NCBI GenBank assembly: GCA_013400975.1
Contig: WBMZ01004779.1
Coordinates: forward strand, 124,001-188,000
From: Atrichornis clamosus
Taxonomy: Eukaryota > Chordata > Aves > Passeriformes > Menuridae
Direction of reading: 5' to 3'
DNA: 64,000 nucleotides
Shown: piece after piece, positions 38,101 to 51,400 of the stretch
Numbering within the stretch: the first letter of the stretch is position 1
Layout of the letters: every line of letters begins with the position of its first letter
The notes under the pieces: model-generated
What the model was told of the DNA's origin: nothing
The model's database searches: none
Seen by the model: the letters and a program-made list of their open reading frames with translations, nothing else
Translations under genes and position numbers: made by a program

Positions 38101-39810
38101 AGGACCTTAAATCAAATTTAAAAGACCTTTTACCCTACCACAGCAATGCAGGGATTTAAAAAATGCTGTGCTGATTTCATGTGCCCCCTGATGTTCTTTG
38201 ATGCACTCATTAGTGACAGGGCATTCTCATTTCAGAAGAGGCTTTGTCAGAGAAAAAATTATTCCCATATGGGATTGCAAAGAGCAAGGTTTGTTTTCTT
38301 TAGGACCTGCCTCACTTAAGAACTGGCTCTAGTAGCACATAAGCCTTGACAGTATCTCACTTCCATTCTGGCTCCAGCAGCAAGGAGCATCAGCCCCTTC
38401 TGCAAGAAAGCCAGAGGCACTGGCATAATGCAATATATTGGCAAGGGGATGAGGAATCAAAGAGGTCTAGGATGAGGCAGAGGCAAGCTTAACAAAACAT
38501 TAGTTTCCTTGCAGCCACTCAAATTCAACAAGCACAAGGGATTTTTCGACTGTGCTGTAACAGCAGCTCCCGGAAAAGCACAAATGCACACCTCCATAGC
38601 TAATAAAGCAACAGGGCTCAGTGGTCCTCGCTGACAGGAAGAGGGGGCTTCCCATTGACTTTGCCTCCCCGGCCTAGAGGGAGGTCCCTTGACCTTTCCT
38701 TTCATCCCTACCTTGGGGCAAGGAGGCCAGAGCTCCACAGCTGCTTGTCCCGCCACTGACAGTGCAAAGACCCCAGCTCTTTGCTGTCCCTTCAGACACC
38801 CGAATTTGGACAAGACAGATTCCTCTCTGTGTCAACAAAAACCAGTGCCTTGCACGGCAGTGTCTCCATGGTCCAACCCACCTCAGAGGGAAGGAAGCTG
38901 CCTGTCCTGCCTGCAGCCCTCTCACTTGATTGTCCCTGGCTATGCTGCCTGCCCCTCAATACCCACCCCACCTCCACTAGCTCCCTACCACACCACCCCA
39001 GCCCGTCCTGCACCGGTCCCGTACATCTGGCAAGAGTTTCCCTTGCAATTCTCACACCTCCTCCAAACAGACAATGCAAAGACACTTAAATCATCCTCAA
39101 ATCCCTGTCGCAGGGGAGCGATGCAGTATTAACGAGGCACTGCCAACGGCAATGAGAACACTTCTATCCAGCAGTGCCATCAAGAACAGCACGAGGCTTT
39201 CACCGAAAGCTGAAAGCAATCCATTTACTTGAAGGACCCAGCCTGTCTCTGTGGATTTGTGGAGGAGAGGCTTCTGCCTACCTTGTGATTCCGAAGTCTG
39301 GCACGGAGATGGGGCTGTTCGTTGCTAAGTCCCTGGGGACACATCAAACTCTTGACACCACAGGATTGCAACACATTAAAAGCAATCTGGTATCTTACAC
39401 TCTGCCATCTGAATTACAACATTGCCTTCCAGGCTGAGACACAGCAAACACCTCTTCCACACCTTCTGCTCTATCTCCTCTACTCCTCTTGCTAACCAAC
39501 ATGATTTACTACTAACTTGGGACCAACCTTACCACCCTGTAATGCAAAAATAATCTCTTACTTGCAATCTATTACTAACCTTCAAAATCCCCTGACATAA
39601 GCCACAGAGACTTCTGATAGCAGTAACTGTTTTTAGTAAATCAAATGGGCTCAAGACTTTTCCAGGCAACATAATTTTTAGCAGCCACCTGTATTTTGGA
39701 TTTTTTGGAAGGCTGGAGTTGTTTCACATGACTACTCAACCATGCATCTTCAGGCCATTTGGGAATATTTGTGTTCAAAGCAGCAAAGTACAAAATAAGC
39801 TCTGATTAAC
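35151..39810. other. Non-coding DNA, no gene recognised
   Basis: It includes a tandem ATCTCAGG doublet at about 35,930-35,945, an A12 run at 37,623-37,634, a G-run cluster at about 37,083-37,122 that could form an imperfect quadruplex, and a mildly CpG-enriched interval at about 37,340-37,500. At about 38,930-39,020 a C-rich stretch gives Pro-rich frames (up to 147 codons, plus 38,689-39,132), which I read as a composition effect. An AT-rich block with ATTTATTTATTTC sits at about 36,765-36,845. Confidence 0.6.
35854..35865 (+). promoter_or_regulatory. CTCF-like motif (plus orientation)
   Basis: CCAGCAGAGGGA matches the CTCF core consensus CCASYAGRKGGC at 11 of 12 positions; only the last base differs. 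It lies in otherwise unremarkable AT-rich DNA. Its orientation is opposite to the site at 17,798. The two point away from each other, so they are not a convergent loop pair. Confidence 0.35.
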
Positions 39811-39896
39811 ACGGTGATTGTTGGATGCGAGGAGCAGGGAGTTGGACTTGATGATCCTTATGGGTCCCTTCCAATTTGAGATATTCTATGATCCTG
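39811..39896 (+). mobile_element. CR1 LINE 3' tail fragment
   Basis: The plus strand carries the CR1 3' terminus: AGTTGGACTTGATGATCC, then TTATGGGTCCCTTCCAA, then the terminal ATATTCTATGATC. About 85 bp remain, so the copy is heavily 5' truncated and non-coding. Its orientation is opposite to the copy at 26,290-26,549. Confidence 0.88.
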
Positions 39897-40222
39897 GTGC
39901 CTTGAGTACACCAGCTGCACAGCAACAGAGAGAAATGGGAATGTATTTCCATCTAGGGGGGAGGAAGTGCTTCAGAAGGAGGAACCCTTGCATTTACAAA
40001 ACTGTCCATGGAGCAATTCAGCTCAGAGATGAAGGACAGCCCAATGGTCAGAGAATTTGGGTTTCAATCTCTCCCCAAAACTTAACATGACTATAAGTCA
40101 GTCACCAACAGCCTTTATCTGCAAGAGAGAAAAAACCTTTTCCATCCATGAAAGCTGTCCGTGAAACTGCACAGTGTTAAAGGTCAGACTGTGCAGTGAC
40201 AGAGGCCATCAGGTAGATGGAC

Positions 40223-40236
40223 AGACAGATCTGTCT
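40223..40236. other. 14-bp perfect palindrome AGACAGATCTGTCT
   Basis: A perfect inverted palindrome containing CAGA and TCTG, the half-sites recognised by SMAD proteins, on both strands. It may be chance. It is recorded because 14-bp perfect palindromes not made only of A/T are uncommon in a window of this size. Confidence 0.9.
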
Positions 40237-42189
40237 TTTGACTGCTCTGAGGAAAAGGCACCAGGCACCCACCACCTTCTCCCATAAGAATGGCTTTGCA
40301 ACAACGAGCACCTGGATGCATTACATCACCCAAATAGCACACCAGAGACAGAGCACGGGTGCATGGCAAACCTTGAGTACCTTTCCAGGAAAATCCACTT
40401 TGCAAAATGTATCTGAGAGAGGCTGGCAGCTTCACCTGAAAACCTTCCACAAATGCTGGCTTGCATGTTTCTTAGGTTTTAGCTCTAACCAGATTTGCAT
40501 CATGTTTTCATTTATTTTCCTAAAACTCTTCTTGCAGACAAACAGCATAAGTGTGTGCACCTGAGAAAAATACATCCTAAGAGTCCACAACACTGCTGTT
40601 TTCAGTTTAATCCCCACAAACATCCACACCCCAAATCTGAGTTGACCACGGCACAGAAAAAAAATCCCAAATACTGTGCCAGCTATACCACCATTCAAAG
40701 TTTGGATCTGCAGACTAAAGCAGCCACAGAGAAAATAAAACTGTAATTAACTAATGGGATTAATCCTGAGACAGTGCAGCCTGTTTAGCAGAAATAAGCA
40801 GGGGGGGAACAACCATGGGATTACTGGCTAAAAGCTAGCAAAGCCCATTTGCAACAGACAATTCTACCCATCAAAAGCACACATAAATCAATGAACTGTT
40901 GATCCATCACCTTAGTTTTCATGATTACTTCTTACAATGCTTCAGAGTGCCCTCAGAACTACAACTCCCACTCCGAGCTCCCCAGAGATCATCTCCTGTT
41001 CAAAGTAATCAGATCCATAGAGGACTCTGAGTTTGCCTGCTTTGTTTTTAATGATGTACATCACTGTTTAGATAAATTATAAACCAGTTTCACTATTATC
41101 AATCATAACAGTAACTTACTCAGTCCAGCAAAGAAACATCAGGCTCTTTTGTTTAGTTTTGCTACACTTGAAGGAAAAAGCCACTGAAGTGTTCTCAAGA
41201 AGCACTCGACAGAGAGAGAGATAAATTAAACTGTAAATAGAAATGGAAATGCAAGAGCAGAGTCATCAGTCACTGCAGCTTGTACAGAAGTTTATCAGTC
41301 AGTCCCAAGTTGGGAGAAGCCAGCAAATGAATTTGGCAGCCTTTTCAGCCAATGGCAAAGGCATTGTGCAAAATCACAGGGGAACAGTGCACCTCATGAG
41401 CCATCTCACTGTCTCCTGTCACCAGAGAGCTTCAGCAGGAAAAGTTTTGAACTAAGAAAAGAAATACTTGCCCAAGGAGAAGAAATTAAACCAGCAAAAA
41501 GGCAGACATCCCAACCTGATTTGCACTACTCAAGGCTTCCAGATTGGCTGGTTTCCACTTGCTTTCTACCATGCCCTTCTAGAAAGGCAGGGGAGCTTAT
41601 CCAGCTCCTCAGCTCAAATCCTGCCTGTGAACACCAGTGCCTCACTCACCACCACAACAGGACTGGAATTATTTCAAGAGGGTAATAAAAACTCCATTCC
41701 TTGGTACCAGCAGCTCACTCCACCACAGGTCTTTCATGCTGCCTTGATACTCACCCACTGTGGGACTCCAAGGTCTTTTTCAAAACCTCAGGTGGATGTC
41801 AAGCCCACAGACCTCTGCCAGTAAGGTGCAAAATGTATCTGCTGCCCATCTATTGCTTATGTCAGTTCAGCAAGTGATGGCTCCATACCCCACCTGTGCC
41901 CCAGTCACTCCCTGCTCACTTGGGGCCTGCCTGTGTGACTCACTCAAGCACCAGCACTGCACTCACACACAAACTGACACACACGACTTCGGCTTCCTCC
42001 TTAAAGCCTTCTCTGGACTCTAAGTAACTATCCTTCCGGGAACTTCAGTTTTACCTAGCAATCCTTTTCAATTCTGCAACTAAACCCAGCACCGCTCCCT
42101 GCAACTCAACAGCCGCCAAACCCACCTCCAGCAGCAGCTACACGTGAATGTCCCTGCAGAGCAGCTCTTGCACCCATCCTGAATTTTAT

Positions 42190-42310
42190 ACAAGGTGCCA
42201 AGCATTTGGGAATAGCCAGCCATGAATCATATTATATTTATGATAATATTACAAAGCTTAAAAGATTATCACTGTGTCACATTCTTGATTTACAGAGTCA
42301 GGGTGGTTTC
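42190..42310. other. AT-rich block, conserved-element-like
   Basis: Contains ATGAATCATATTATATTTATG followed by ATAATATTAC (the first is given as a location around 42,224-42,244), with low repetitiveness. It reads like a regulatory element, with no coding frame. Inference from texture only. Confidence 0.25.
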
Positions 42311-43179
42311 TAAATGTGAATCAAGACCCAAGCTCGCTTCTAAGCTTTAATGCGTGTTCCCTGGAAGGTCAAAGCACTGGTAACCATGAGGTACAGCACA
42401 GGGCAAAAATAAAGAGAGGAGAAGCCATGAAATACAGCCCCCTGGAGCTCAATTACTTGTGACTCATCCTCTCAAACGAGTTCTTTGCCTCCATAAATCA
42501 GAGGGAACAGAAACAGTCACACTGCTGAGAGAGGATAATTATTCTTGCACTGTGTGAGGGGAAAACACACATGCTAACACTGCCAGCTCATGAGACTGTG
42601 CTGGTGTCGATAGTGAGGAAAAAAATGCTTTCAAACACACAGAGGGGCCCACTGCAGCCTGTGTGACAGCACACAGTCCCACCCACGTGCTCGGAGTTCA
42701 GGAGAGCTGTGGGAGTCCGTCCAGTCTGCAATCCAGGAGCCCCGGGAGGACACAGAGCATGGGGGCCTCCACAGGAACAAGGTGGCTCAAATCTCCTCAC
42801 TAACAGTCATCCTGCTCACTTTCACCTGCCTGCACCAGAAGGGACTTCACTTTGGCTAAACATCAGGGAATTAGTGGAGCATCCTGAAAAAAGGGCACAA
42901 TTTCAGATGTCATGCATTTTTCCAGGGCTTTTCTGTCAAAGCAGAGAACTTAGGAAAATGCAGGACATTTGTGACCTTTTCTAACATATGTAGGTTTTGA
43001 TTTAACAAACACTGCTGATCCACAAGCAGCAGCACAGAAGAGAGAACATGACTTTGCTGGTGCAGATGTCCTATCAAGCACGTAAGAGCCTACTGTTAAA
43101 TATCTTCCTTTGCAGCATCCTCTACACATCACCAGGCCACTGGGTTATTATAAGGTATTGCAAATCTTATTTGCCTCAA

Positions 43180-43385
43180 CTCTTTTGTTCTGGATTTATT
43201 AATTCTCAGATTTAGAGAGAATTTGTTCAGCCTATAATTATCAGCTTATTTTCCCTGCTACATTTCTTTTCATTACAATTCAGAAAAAGCCAATAGCAAA
43301 CAAACCTTTGAGCAATTAATAAGAAAATTTTTCTAGTCTACAAACTTGGCCTGACAAATTTATATCGCGGTTTTCTCAGAGAGCA
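43180..43385. other. AT-rich block, conserved-element-like
   Basis: A run of about 200 bp with repeated homeodomain-type cores (TTATTAATTC near 43,196, TATAATTATC near 43,234, CAATTAATAAG near 43,314) and no microsatellite. It ends at a TATCGCGG sequence near 43,364, an isolated CGCG in CpG-poor DNA. Possible enhancer-like element; unproven. Confidence 0.3.
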
Positions 43386-45689
43386 GAAGTCAACTTACTT
43401 TTGGAGGTATTGTAACTAGTGGTCCCACCAGCTACCCCAGCTACTCCTTGGAAAGTTCTTTTCACCTGACCAAGCCTAAATTTTTAGGCTTGCAGTTAAG
43501 AGCAGGACCCCAGGGGAGCCAATAAATGAGAAGGAATAGGGAGTGACATGTGCATTTCTAATGGACACTGGTATTTAAGATTATCCAAAATTTCAAGGCC
43601 AGAAAAATGGAGGCAATCAAAAAATAGATTCAAGTCTGAATAAGGGTCATGCATTTAAAAGAAATATTGGATCTAAAAAAGGGCTGATGTTCTGAAAAAG
43701 AGTGTCACAAAAGCACAGTTCAAGTCCTCTTGCCCTCTCCTTCCCATATCACCAAAGTAATTCTGGGGAAGAGAAAGTTAACAGCAGCGAGGGGTAAATC
43801 CAAAGAGCTTAAGCCTAATGGGAAAGCAATTGTAGTCTCAGCCTTGTACAAAGCCAGATGCACTGAACATCCATTCAGCCCAATGTTTAGGTGAACAATA
43901 AACTGCTCATTAAAAGATGACTTATTCTCAGGGCAGCCATAAGTCTGTAGCACGTGTAAGAATCAATGCAAGGTGTCTCTACCATGCCCAAATGCCAACA
44001 CAACACCATGCAGGATGTTCTAGATAAGACCTGGCATCTACCTGGTGAGTTTTGACCCAGCACAACTCTACTTGATCCTGTGAAGAAACCAGTCCATGGT
44101 AGAGAGAGCAGACCTGTTCCTGGGGCACTGGGGAAGAGCATCCTGCTGGCCACGGCCCCACAGCGTGAGCCCCACATGCCAAAGCCAACCCCTCAGTACG
44201 GGGCCATCAACCAACCCATACAAATGTTACATGGCACCAAGAGACAGGACAGCACGTGCTCACAGCAGTAACTACACAATCAGGTGAAAGGAAGACGTCC
44301 ATAGTCATCTCAGGGAACTGGGAGGTCAGACTGAGCAACAGCCAAAACAGCATGCACAGGGTGTAGCCTAGTAACACAAAACTACAGTAACAACCTCAAG
44401 GATAACTCATGAAATGCAGACAATTATATGAGAAATAAGAGACTTCAAAAAAAGTCTGACATGGTCTGCATCTCTATTGCTGGCAGGCACTCAGATCCCA
44501 GAAGCATTTCATTCTGACAAGGTAACACTTGCTCTGAGCAAAGAGAAAGATCTCAGCTTGATACAACCATTGAGATCTTCAACATATCTGTCCAGATTGA
44601 AAATGAAATTAATTTGAAGGTTGTTCCTCCTTCCAAAGCTTCCTTTAACCTTTTTACTAACAGAGATAAAACCCAGATACTGTGCTTGGAAGTGTATTTT
44701 ATCTGCTTTGCTTCTTCAGTGTCAGCATGCCATAACACAGGTGGTGACATGAAGCAAAGCCAGTGAGGTCCACTGCTTCCAAACCACACTGAACAGGTAA
44801 CAACAAGGTTAATGGGGACAGAGATCAGCATCTCCCACAAAAAGGTGGGTCTGTGAAACATCCAGGTCTCCCGGGGAGTGCTTCTCCCAAGACCTAGGTG
44901 CTCCATTGGACTGAAGTTCCAGTCTCAGACAAAGCCAAAGGAATGGCACATGTTGCCAAACGGCACCTATGCCGCGACAGCAGGACAGCCATGGGCTGAA
45001 CAGCAGCATTGCCATTTCAGGACACTCCAGGCAGGCAACAGCATGAATTACCACCCTACCATGGTACACAGAAATAAAATCAATTTGCCTCCAGTCATGC
45101 ACTCACCCTTTTCTCTCCCAGGACACCTTTCTGCCGATCCGCTGCTCAATTAACCTTTCATTAAAGGCTTCCTAGACATTTACAAAAAGGCCACAGCACC
45201 CGTGATTAGCACTTTATTTCACGTGCATTGCTACAACTACACATCCTTGTCTACACTCCCCCTCTGCAAGCAAAGCTTGCAGTCTTGCCCTTCACCTGAT
45301 GGCCCCTAGCACCAGGATGGAGGTGGACCACCAGAACCCACTCCCTATTTGCCTTCACCATCTCTGGTGGTTTTTACAGACCACTGCTGTATTTCACCTC
45401 AGCCATCTTTCTCAGCCTAAGGAATCCTGGTCTCCTTGAAAACCCCTGGTACAAAAACTACCCCATACCTCTGATTTAACCCTCCTCTGAGCCTCTTTCC
45501 GGTTCTCCTGGTTTATTCCAGAGCCAGGAAATAAAAAGGAAGAAGCAGTGCAAACACAAGCTTATACAGCTGCAGCACGTTTTCTTTCCACTGCCTTTGC
45601 TAGTAACTTCTAATGTTAAATTTGTTTTTGATCACTGCTGAGCAGCGAGCCAATACTACCACCGAGCTCTGCGTTATAACCCAGAACCT

Positions 45690-46225
45690 CAAGCCCCCAG
45701 AGCCTGTCGGCATCTCACAGCTCATTGCCTTATGTACATGCAGAATTACTTTTTTGTGCATCACTTCACATATTCCTACCCTGAAATTCATCTGTCATTT
45801 TAGCATCCCATCATTATGTTTCAGAATATCCTTCTGCACATCCTCACACTTTGCCTGTCTTTACCACCCCAATAGTTTGCTGTGCTGCCAAAACTTACTT
45901 CTTTTTGGTTCCTTTTTCAAGTCTCTGATTCATATTTGAAAGATACAAGGTCTCAGCATGAGACCTTGCAGTATTCTGCTGGTGGCTTCCCTTGACCCAG
46001 GAAAATTCATTATTTATTTCTACTGTCTGTTCATCTTCTTTTAACCAGCTACTTTTTTAAGTAAAGACCCTCCCTCTCTTTTTCCACAGCTGCTTCATTT
46101 CCTTAAACATCTTCCGTGAGGAGCCTTGATAAACGCCTTTAAAAAAATCTGAGCAGTCTTTATCCACAGAGCACTCTGCTCCACATGCTTGTTAACTTCT
46201 TCAAAGCAGCATTTTGCCCTTTCCC
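45690..46225 (-). mobile_element. Ancient CR1/L3-like LINE relic (reverse transcriptase region)
   Basis: The plus strand follows, in order, the antisense of the old amniote CR1/L3-type reverse transcriptase region as I remember it. Landmarks are GAAATTCATCTGTCATTTTA (about 45,783), a GATTCATATTTGAA stretch (about 45,927), TTTTAACCAGCTAC (about 46,039), GTGAGGAGCCTTGATAAA (about 46,116) and CCACATGCTTGTTAACTTC (about 46,181). Coding sense is therefore minus. The copy is heavily diverged, with stops and indels, and encodes no usable protein. Its outer boundaries are approximate. It is much older than the two CR1 tails elsewhere in the window. Confidence 0.75.
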
Positions 46226-48359
46226 TCTCCATGTGTGTTTGCAGCTGTCTTCACTTGAAAGCAAATTCTGAGTTTCATGGGACACTATTGAGGGCAAAGC
46301 TTTTCTAGCTTCAGGTGTTTTAAAAATTCATGCAAAAGGAAGAATTATGTCCCAAGTGTCTCTTTTGTCATCTCACAGATGCCTCCTAGACCTGTTTTCC
46401 CTTTATGTAAGGCCAGAAAAGAAACCTTGCCCAAACATAACTATCAATACTAATGCAAACCTTTTATCTTGAGTCTCTTTCCTTCACTGTCTCAGACAGT
46501 ATAGGCTGGCTTCAGTCTAGGTTTAATAAAGGCTTGTGAATGCCTTATTGAAAATATTTGTTTGGGCACTGACCCCTGAAACAAATCCAATTCATCCAGT
46601 TGCTGATTCAGACAACATTTCAGCTCCTAAACACACAGATCCCTTGCTGCAGAGGCCTCACACACAACCTCCCATCTCTCGCTGAGCTTTTCAAACCCCC
46701 TTATCACACTTCTCTTCACAAAGCTGTAATCGATTCACATTTGCAGGCTAGGGATTTCCAAGTATCCCTGAGGGAACTAAATGCTACCATTTACAGGGAT
46801 TTAAGTATGTCATTTCCACGGAGCCCACTGGAAATCCCAAACTTCATGTTAACATTCACTTCTTCAGCACAGCCAGTAAAGGTCCTGCTTTCAGGCACCT
46901 CCAGCAAGCCCATCTTGATGGGCAAAATAAACACATCAAGCAGCCAATACCACTCACACTATTCACCATTGCAGACTCTCTGCCTTCCAGTCTGGGTGCT
47001 GAAGTTTTGACTGCACAACATTCTATGTTTCCCAGTGGTTTTGCCTGTTTCACCCTGATACAAGACCACATGCAGGTCAGCACATCCCTGAAACCCCCTT
47101 CAGGCTCAGTTCTTGGAGATGCACTGCCAGGTCTGCAACTGTCCCGGGCTGAGCTCCAGCACTTGGTAGGACAGAGCAGCTCAGGATTATTCCCCTGCCA
47201 GCAGAGAACATGCACCACAATGAGCTATTAAAAAAAAAAAAGAGGACAGCAGTGAGGCTGGAGAGAAAAGGAGATGTAGGTGAGGAGCAAGGAAGTCACA
47301 GAAAGAACCCAGTGCTGACAGTACAGCTCCAAGACACAGTCCAGCATGGAGCAAAAGAAAAAAGCCAGAACTTCCCCACACCTTGAACTGGCATTTCTGC
47401 TGCTCCTACAGAAAGGCTCACAGATGCCAGAACACCACAGAAGGGGCAGATGGAGGGGGAAAGGTACTTGAAGCTCTGTGCATGCCCTAAATCCCACCTT
47501 AAGTGCAAATCATGTTCGAAAAAATTGTTTTTAACTTGAGAAAGTGTCTGTTGATACAAAATGCTGGCCACTTAGTTTCTGTTTGTTTTCCCTTACAATT
47601 ATTGTACAGTCAAATCCTTCTGTAGAAATTACCATTCTTCCCTAGAGGCACATAAAACCACGAACCCAGAGCTCCATTCCAGAACTACTTGCAAGAAAAC
47701 ACTGTACTATATGATACACAGTAGGGACAAAATCTTTTCAGAAATGTTTACAGTGCAGGGCAGGCACCTTTGTGTTAAAAACACATCTCAATCTGACGAA
47801 GTGGAAACACACTTCTATAGCATAAACACAGAACAGGAGCAGGAGGTTGGTGTCAGATCTGGGAGCACAGCAGCAATCTATACAAAGACTTGCCACACAC
47901 ATTCTCCAACAGGCAGACAAGCATCCAGGGTTCAGAGCTGAACATAGGTTACGTAGTATCACCCTTTTTTGCTTCTCTCAGGGAAGGTAATGCAGAGGAA
48001 ATGAGGTTTCCAGTATTGACAGATTTCTTTGCCAAACTTTTATCTTTGACAGTTTTGCACTTGGTGTGCTACCACATGTGCAGGATTGAGTAATTACTCT
48101 GTGTGTGCTTCCCCTGCTTCTCCTCCTTTTTTAAGCTAATTGCATTCACTCTAAAAGCAAGCATAAAACCTGCAATTTTAGCAAATTTGTCCTAAATGTG
48201 CCCTTTGGATTTTGCTGTCACTTTAGTATTATGACAAATTTGCATGTTCACACGTACACATTCAGTCCACAAACATTCAGTCTTCTGTGCCAGGTGCCTC
48301 ACAACCACCATCAGTATTACCACAAGGGTGGCAAAAAACTCCAAGGAGAGAAAAACCTG
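46226..48359. other. Non-coding DNA, no gene recognised
   Basis: The first few hundred bases may continue the old LINE relic, but I cannot follow it with confidence. An A12 run lies at 47,230-47,241. Open frames reach 136 codons (plus, 46,600-47,010) without a recognised domain. An AT-rich, CNE-like stretch lies at about 48,130-48,245. Confidence 0.6.
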
Positions 48360-48401
48360 TATGTGTGTGTGTCAGAGCTTGAAACTTCACACACACACAC
48401 A
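48360..48401. repeat. (TG)n / (CA)n inverted pair, hairpin-forming
   Basis: An 11-nt TG tract (48,362-48,372) is followed after about 15 nt by a 14-nt CA tract (48,388-48,401). The two arms are complementary and could form a stem of about 11 bp with a short loop. Each arm alone is a simple microsatellite. Confidence 0.92.
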
Positions 48402-51400
48402 AAAGAAAGGAGGAGCAAAGCATCTCATCGTGGACTCTCATCTGAATATATTCCTTGAAATTCGTTTCTGATGTATGAGCTCTAGCACTTCATACATACC
48501 TCCCTTTCTGTTTTTAATATCATCACTTTCACAAAGTTGATGTATTTCACATGCTTTCATTAACAACAAAAAAAATCCAAAAGGAAAAAAATGGAGCAAT
48601 AAAGACAGCATAATGCTGATATTTGATGTTGGTATTTAGCCATCATGTCAGCTTTACTAACTTCACAGTTTGTCAGAAGTGATCAGACACAGGGATCTTT
48701 CTACATTAGGAAGCAAATATCATGATTCAAAGAGGCTTCAAGAGTATACAATTACATGTAGGCCTCAGACTGAGAGAAGGGGGCCTTTACCTTGTACCAG
48801 GGTCGGCAGAGCTTTGGGATCAGGATGATAAAAGCCATTCAGAGAATGGGAATTAAGTCCCAGATAAGGACCTCACTCATACAGCTTCAGAAACCAATGC
48901 TACATCTCTCAGAAGTACCAACAGCCCACTAGCTTTGCATCAAGGGTAAAAGTACACCTCAACGTCCTTCCCCAAAGAGTGACAAATTCCAGCACTTCCC
49001 ACGAGAAGTGATTTTTCCCAGGCTGCGAATGCAGATTACAATCAATGACGCTGATGGCAATTGAAGGAAAGAAGGGCAGTTCATCTCCCAGCCCATGAAA
49101 TTGCAGACTGCCATCAGAAGCTATTTCCTTCAATTCAGAATATTCCCTCCCTTTTTCCCATTTAACAATGGGTCCAGAAAAAGCCGGCGACATCTGTCAA
49201 ACCCAGATGGCTCACTTGGAAAGTGACTGTGCGTCTGTTTATAGGGAAAGTGATAGAATCAACAGAGAAGGATTGGATATTTATGTATGTTGGAAGCTGC
49301 TCATCTCTGCAATGACAACTTGAACTTGCTCCCAGCTCCACTGCAGGCAGGACCAGGGAGATGCTGCTCCACTGAGAGACCTTATTTGCAATGGGCCATA
49401 TTTAAGGAAGATGAGACCACGTGGTTGAACTGCTCCACCCTGCATTGCCAAGGTCTCACAACCCTCTGACCAAGAAATTCCCTTTAGAAAAAGAATTTCT
49501 AGAGGATTATTCTGTGACTCTGCATGCAGAGTTAGTATGAAGTTACAGGTCCTGAGCTCAGCTGTAGAGAAAATGTAATTCTGCCCTTTAAAAGAAAAGT
49601 GGGGGGAGATAAAAAGGAAACATAACTCCATACTGAAAAGAGTAATTTCCAGGGGATTACGCTATTGTGCTATTTGCTTGTGTCTATTTTAGCTGCTGCT
49701 CAGGATGTTAACCTCACTACTCCCAGTGAAGCAATGAAAACAACTATTATGCTGGCAACAGGATTTGCAGCTGAGAAGACATGCGTGTTAAGGAAGGAAA
49801 GAAGAGTGCTGCTGTGAATAACTTCTTCCAGTCCCAGCAGTGCCCTATAACCAACAAAAGTTTATCATGCCTTGTACATCAGCCTGGGTGGGCAGGTGGA
49901 GTCACACAGGGACAAAATATCTGCCAAACCACCAACCCTGAGAGGACACAGCATAGGTGGCACAGCAAGGAGAGCCTCTCAAAAGGAAATTGGATTGAGG
50001 ACAGTGCTTTTGCCCAGACACCTTCATTTTTACCAGCAGATGCTACCAAACAAATACCACCCAGAGAAGAAACTTAAAGCCCTTAGGGGTGTCACTGTAC
50101 AGCCTACAGTTACTTTTCTTCTAACCCAAACTTGGTCAGTTTGCTGGAAGATGGGGAAGATAATCAAAAGCTTCATGTGATTATGGTGGGACTGATCACA
50201 ACAGTACAAGTACAGACACTGGTGTGCTGGCTGCAGACATCACAGTCAGGAAAAGTCCCTGATGTTCAGAGGGCAAATAAAGGGGATTCGAGTCCAATGC
50301 AGCCCAAACAACCTCTCAAAAGCCCTCACTGTATCAGACAGTGACACCAAGTAATCACACTCACAATGCCACTGCAAATTAAGTGAATTTAGTATTTGCA
50401 AAAGATGGCACGCTAACAGAGTCCAAGAAGTGAAGCAGCTTCTGTAAAGACAGAAAAATGCCACAAATATCTCTTTTTTTTCCCCCTCCATCCATATCCC
50501 CCACCAGTTGTGTGCCTCCCTGGCTCTCTGCTGGGAACAGGATACCACGACACGACTCCTTTCTTACTCACATTATTTGCTCTTTAAGTAAACAGAGAGG
50601 CAACTTTTTTGCCATTTTCGTGAAGATACAGCGACCCTCCACCAACAAGTGTCACTCCAGGATTAGCAGCAGCCACACACCAGGGACCCTCCCTCAGCAC
50701 AATCAGTCCCCAGCAGGCTTTGGTACCCCGCCATCCCCAGTGAATCTCCTGTCTCTGCATCTTCCACCAGCACAGGCTGTCACAGCAAGCCAGTGACAGA
50801 CAGGCAGGGACCTTCATTACATGTTGCCTGTTTCCTTGCTGATTACAAAAAGGGGTCACAGCAAAAACACTTCAGCAGCTTTGCTGAGTTCTGCACAACT
50901 TTGCAGTTCCCCATCAAGCCTTGAAGGCTGCTCTAACTCACTCTGGCACTGCTATTTTTGCTGCCTGTGCTGGGGATTGCTAAGGGACTGTGCAAGACAC
51001 TGCCGCTATAAAAAATGAGTATTTCACAATATTCTCTCCCCAGCAGTTTGCCAAAGAAACAAGTCCTACTATATTTCCAGAAATTTTTCTACTTTGAAAC
51101 AAGAGCATCAACCCAGCAGAGCAATCACTGGAGTTAGCTATCAGGTGCCTGCTCCATCCTTCCTCTTTTTGCTGTGCCAGGATAAAGGACTGAGTTGCTA
51201 ACAGAACAAAACAAACATTTCAAAGCATGTTGCAACAGAAGCTATTTCTTCTGGCCCCTCTGCTTCTGCACTGAGGTGCAGCAGCTGTGGCACAGGCTCT
51301 TGCTCTGAACTTCTATCCCAGCTGTGGTCACTGAGGGCAGGAGAGATCCACCATGCCAGTCCCTGGGGGACAAGCCCAAACAGCAACAAAGAGCACTGCA

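Larger units (their letters stand above)
39897..45689. other. Non-coding DNA, no gene recognised
   Basis: It contains the 14-bp palindrome at 40,223 and the AT-rich blocks at 42,190 and 43,180, listed separately. Open frames reach 118 codons (plus, 41,468-41,824) and 117 codons (minus, 44,553-44,906), without domains. A GC-richer interval at about 42,640-42,790 has overlapping frames on both strands but nothing recognisable. Confidence 0.65.
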
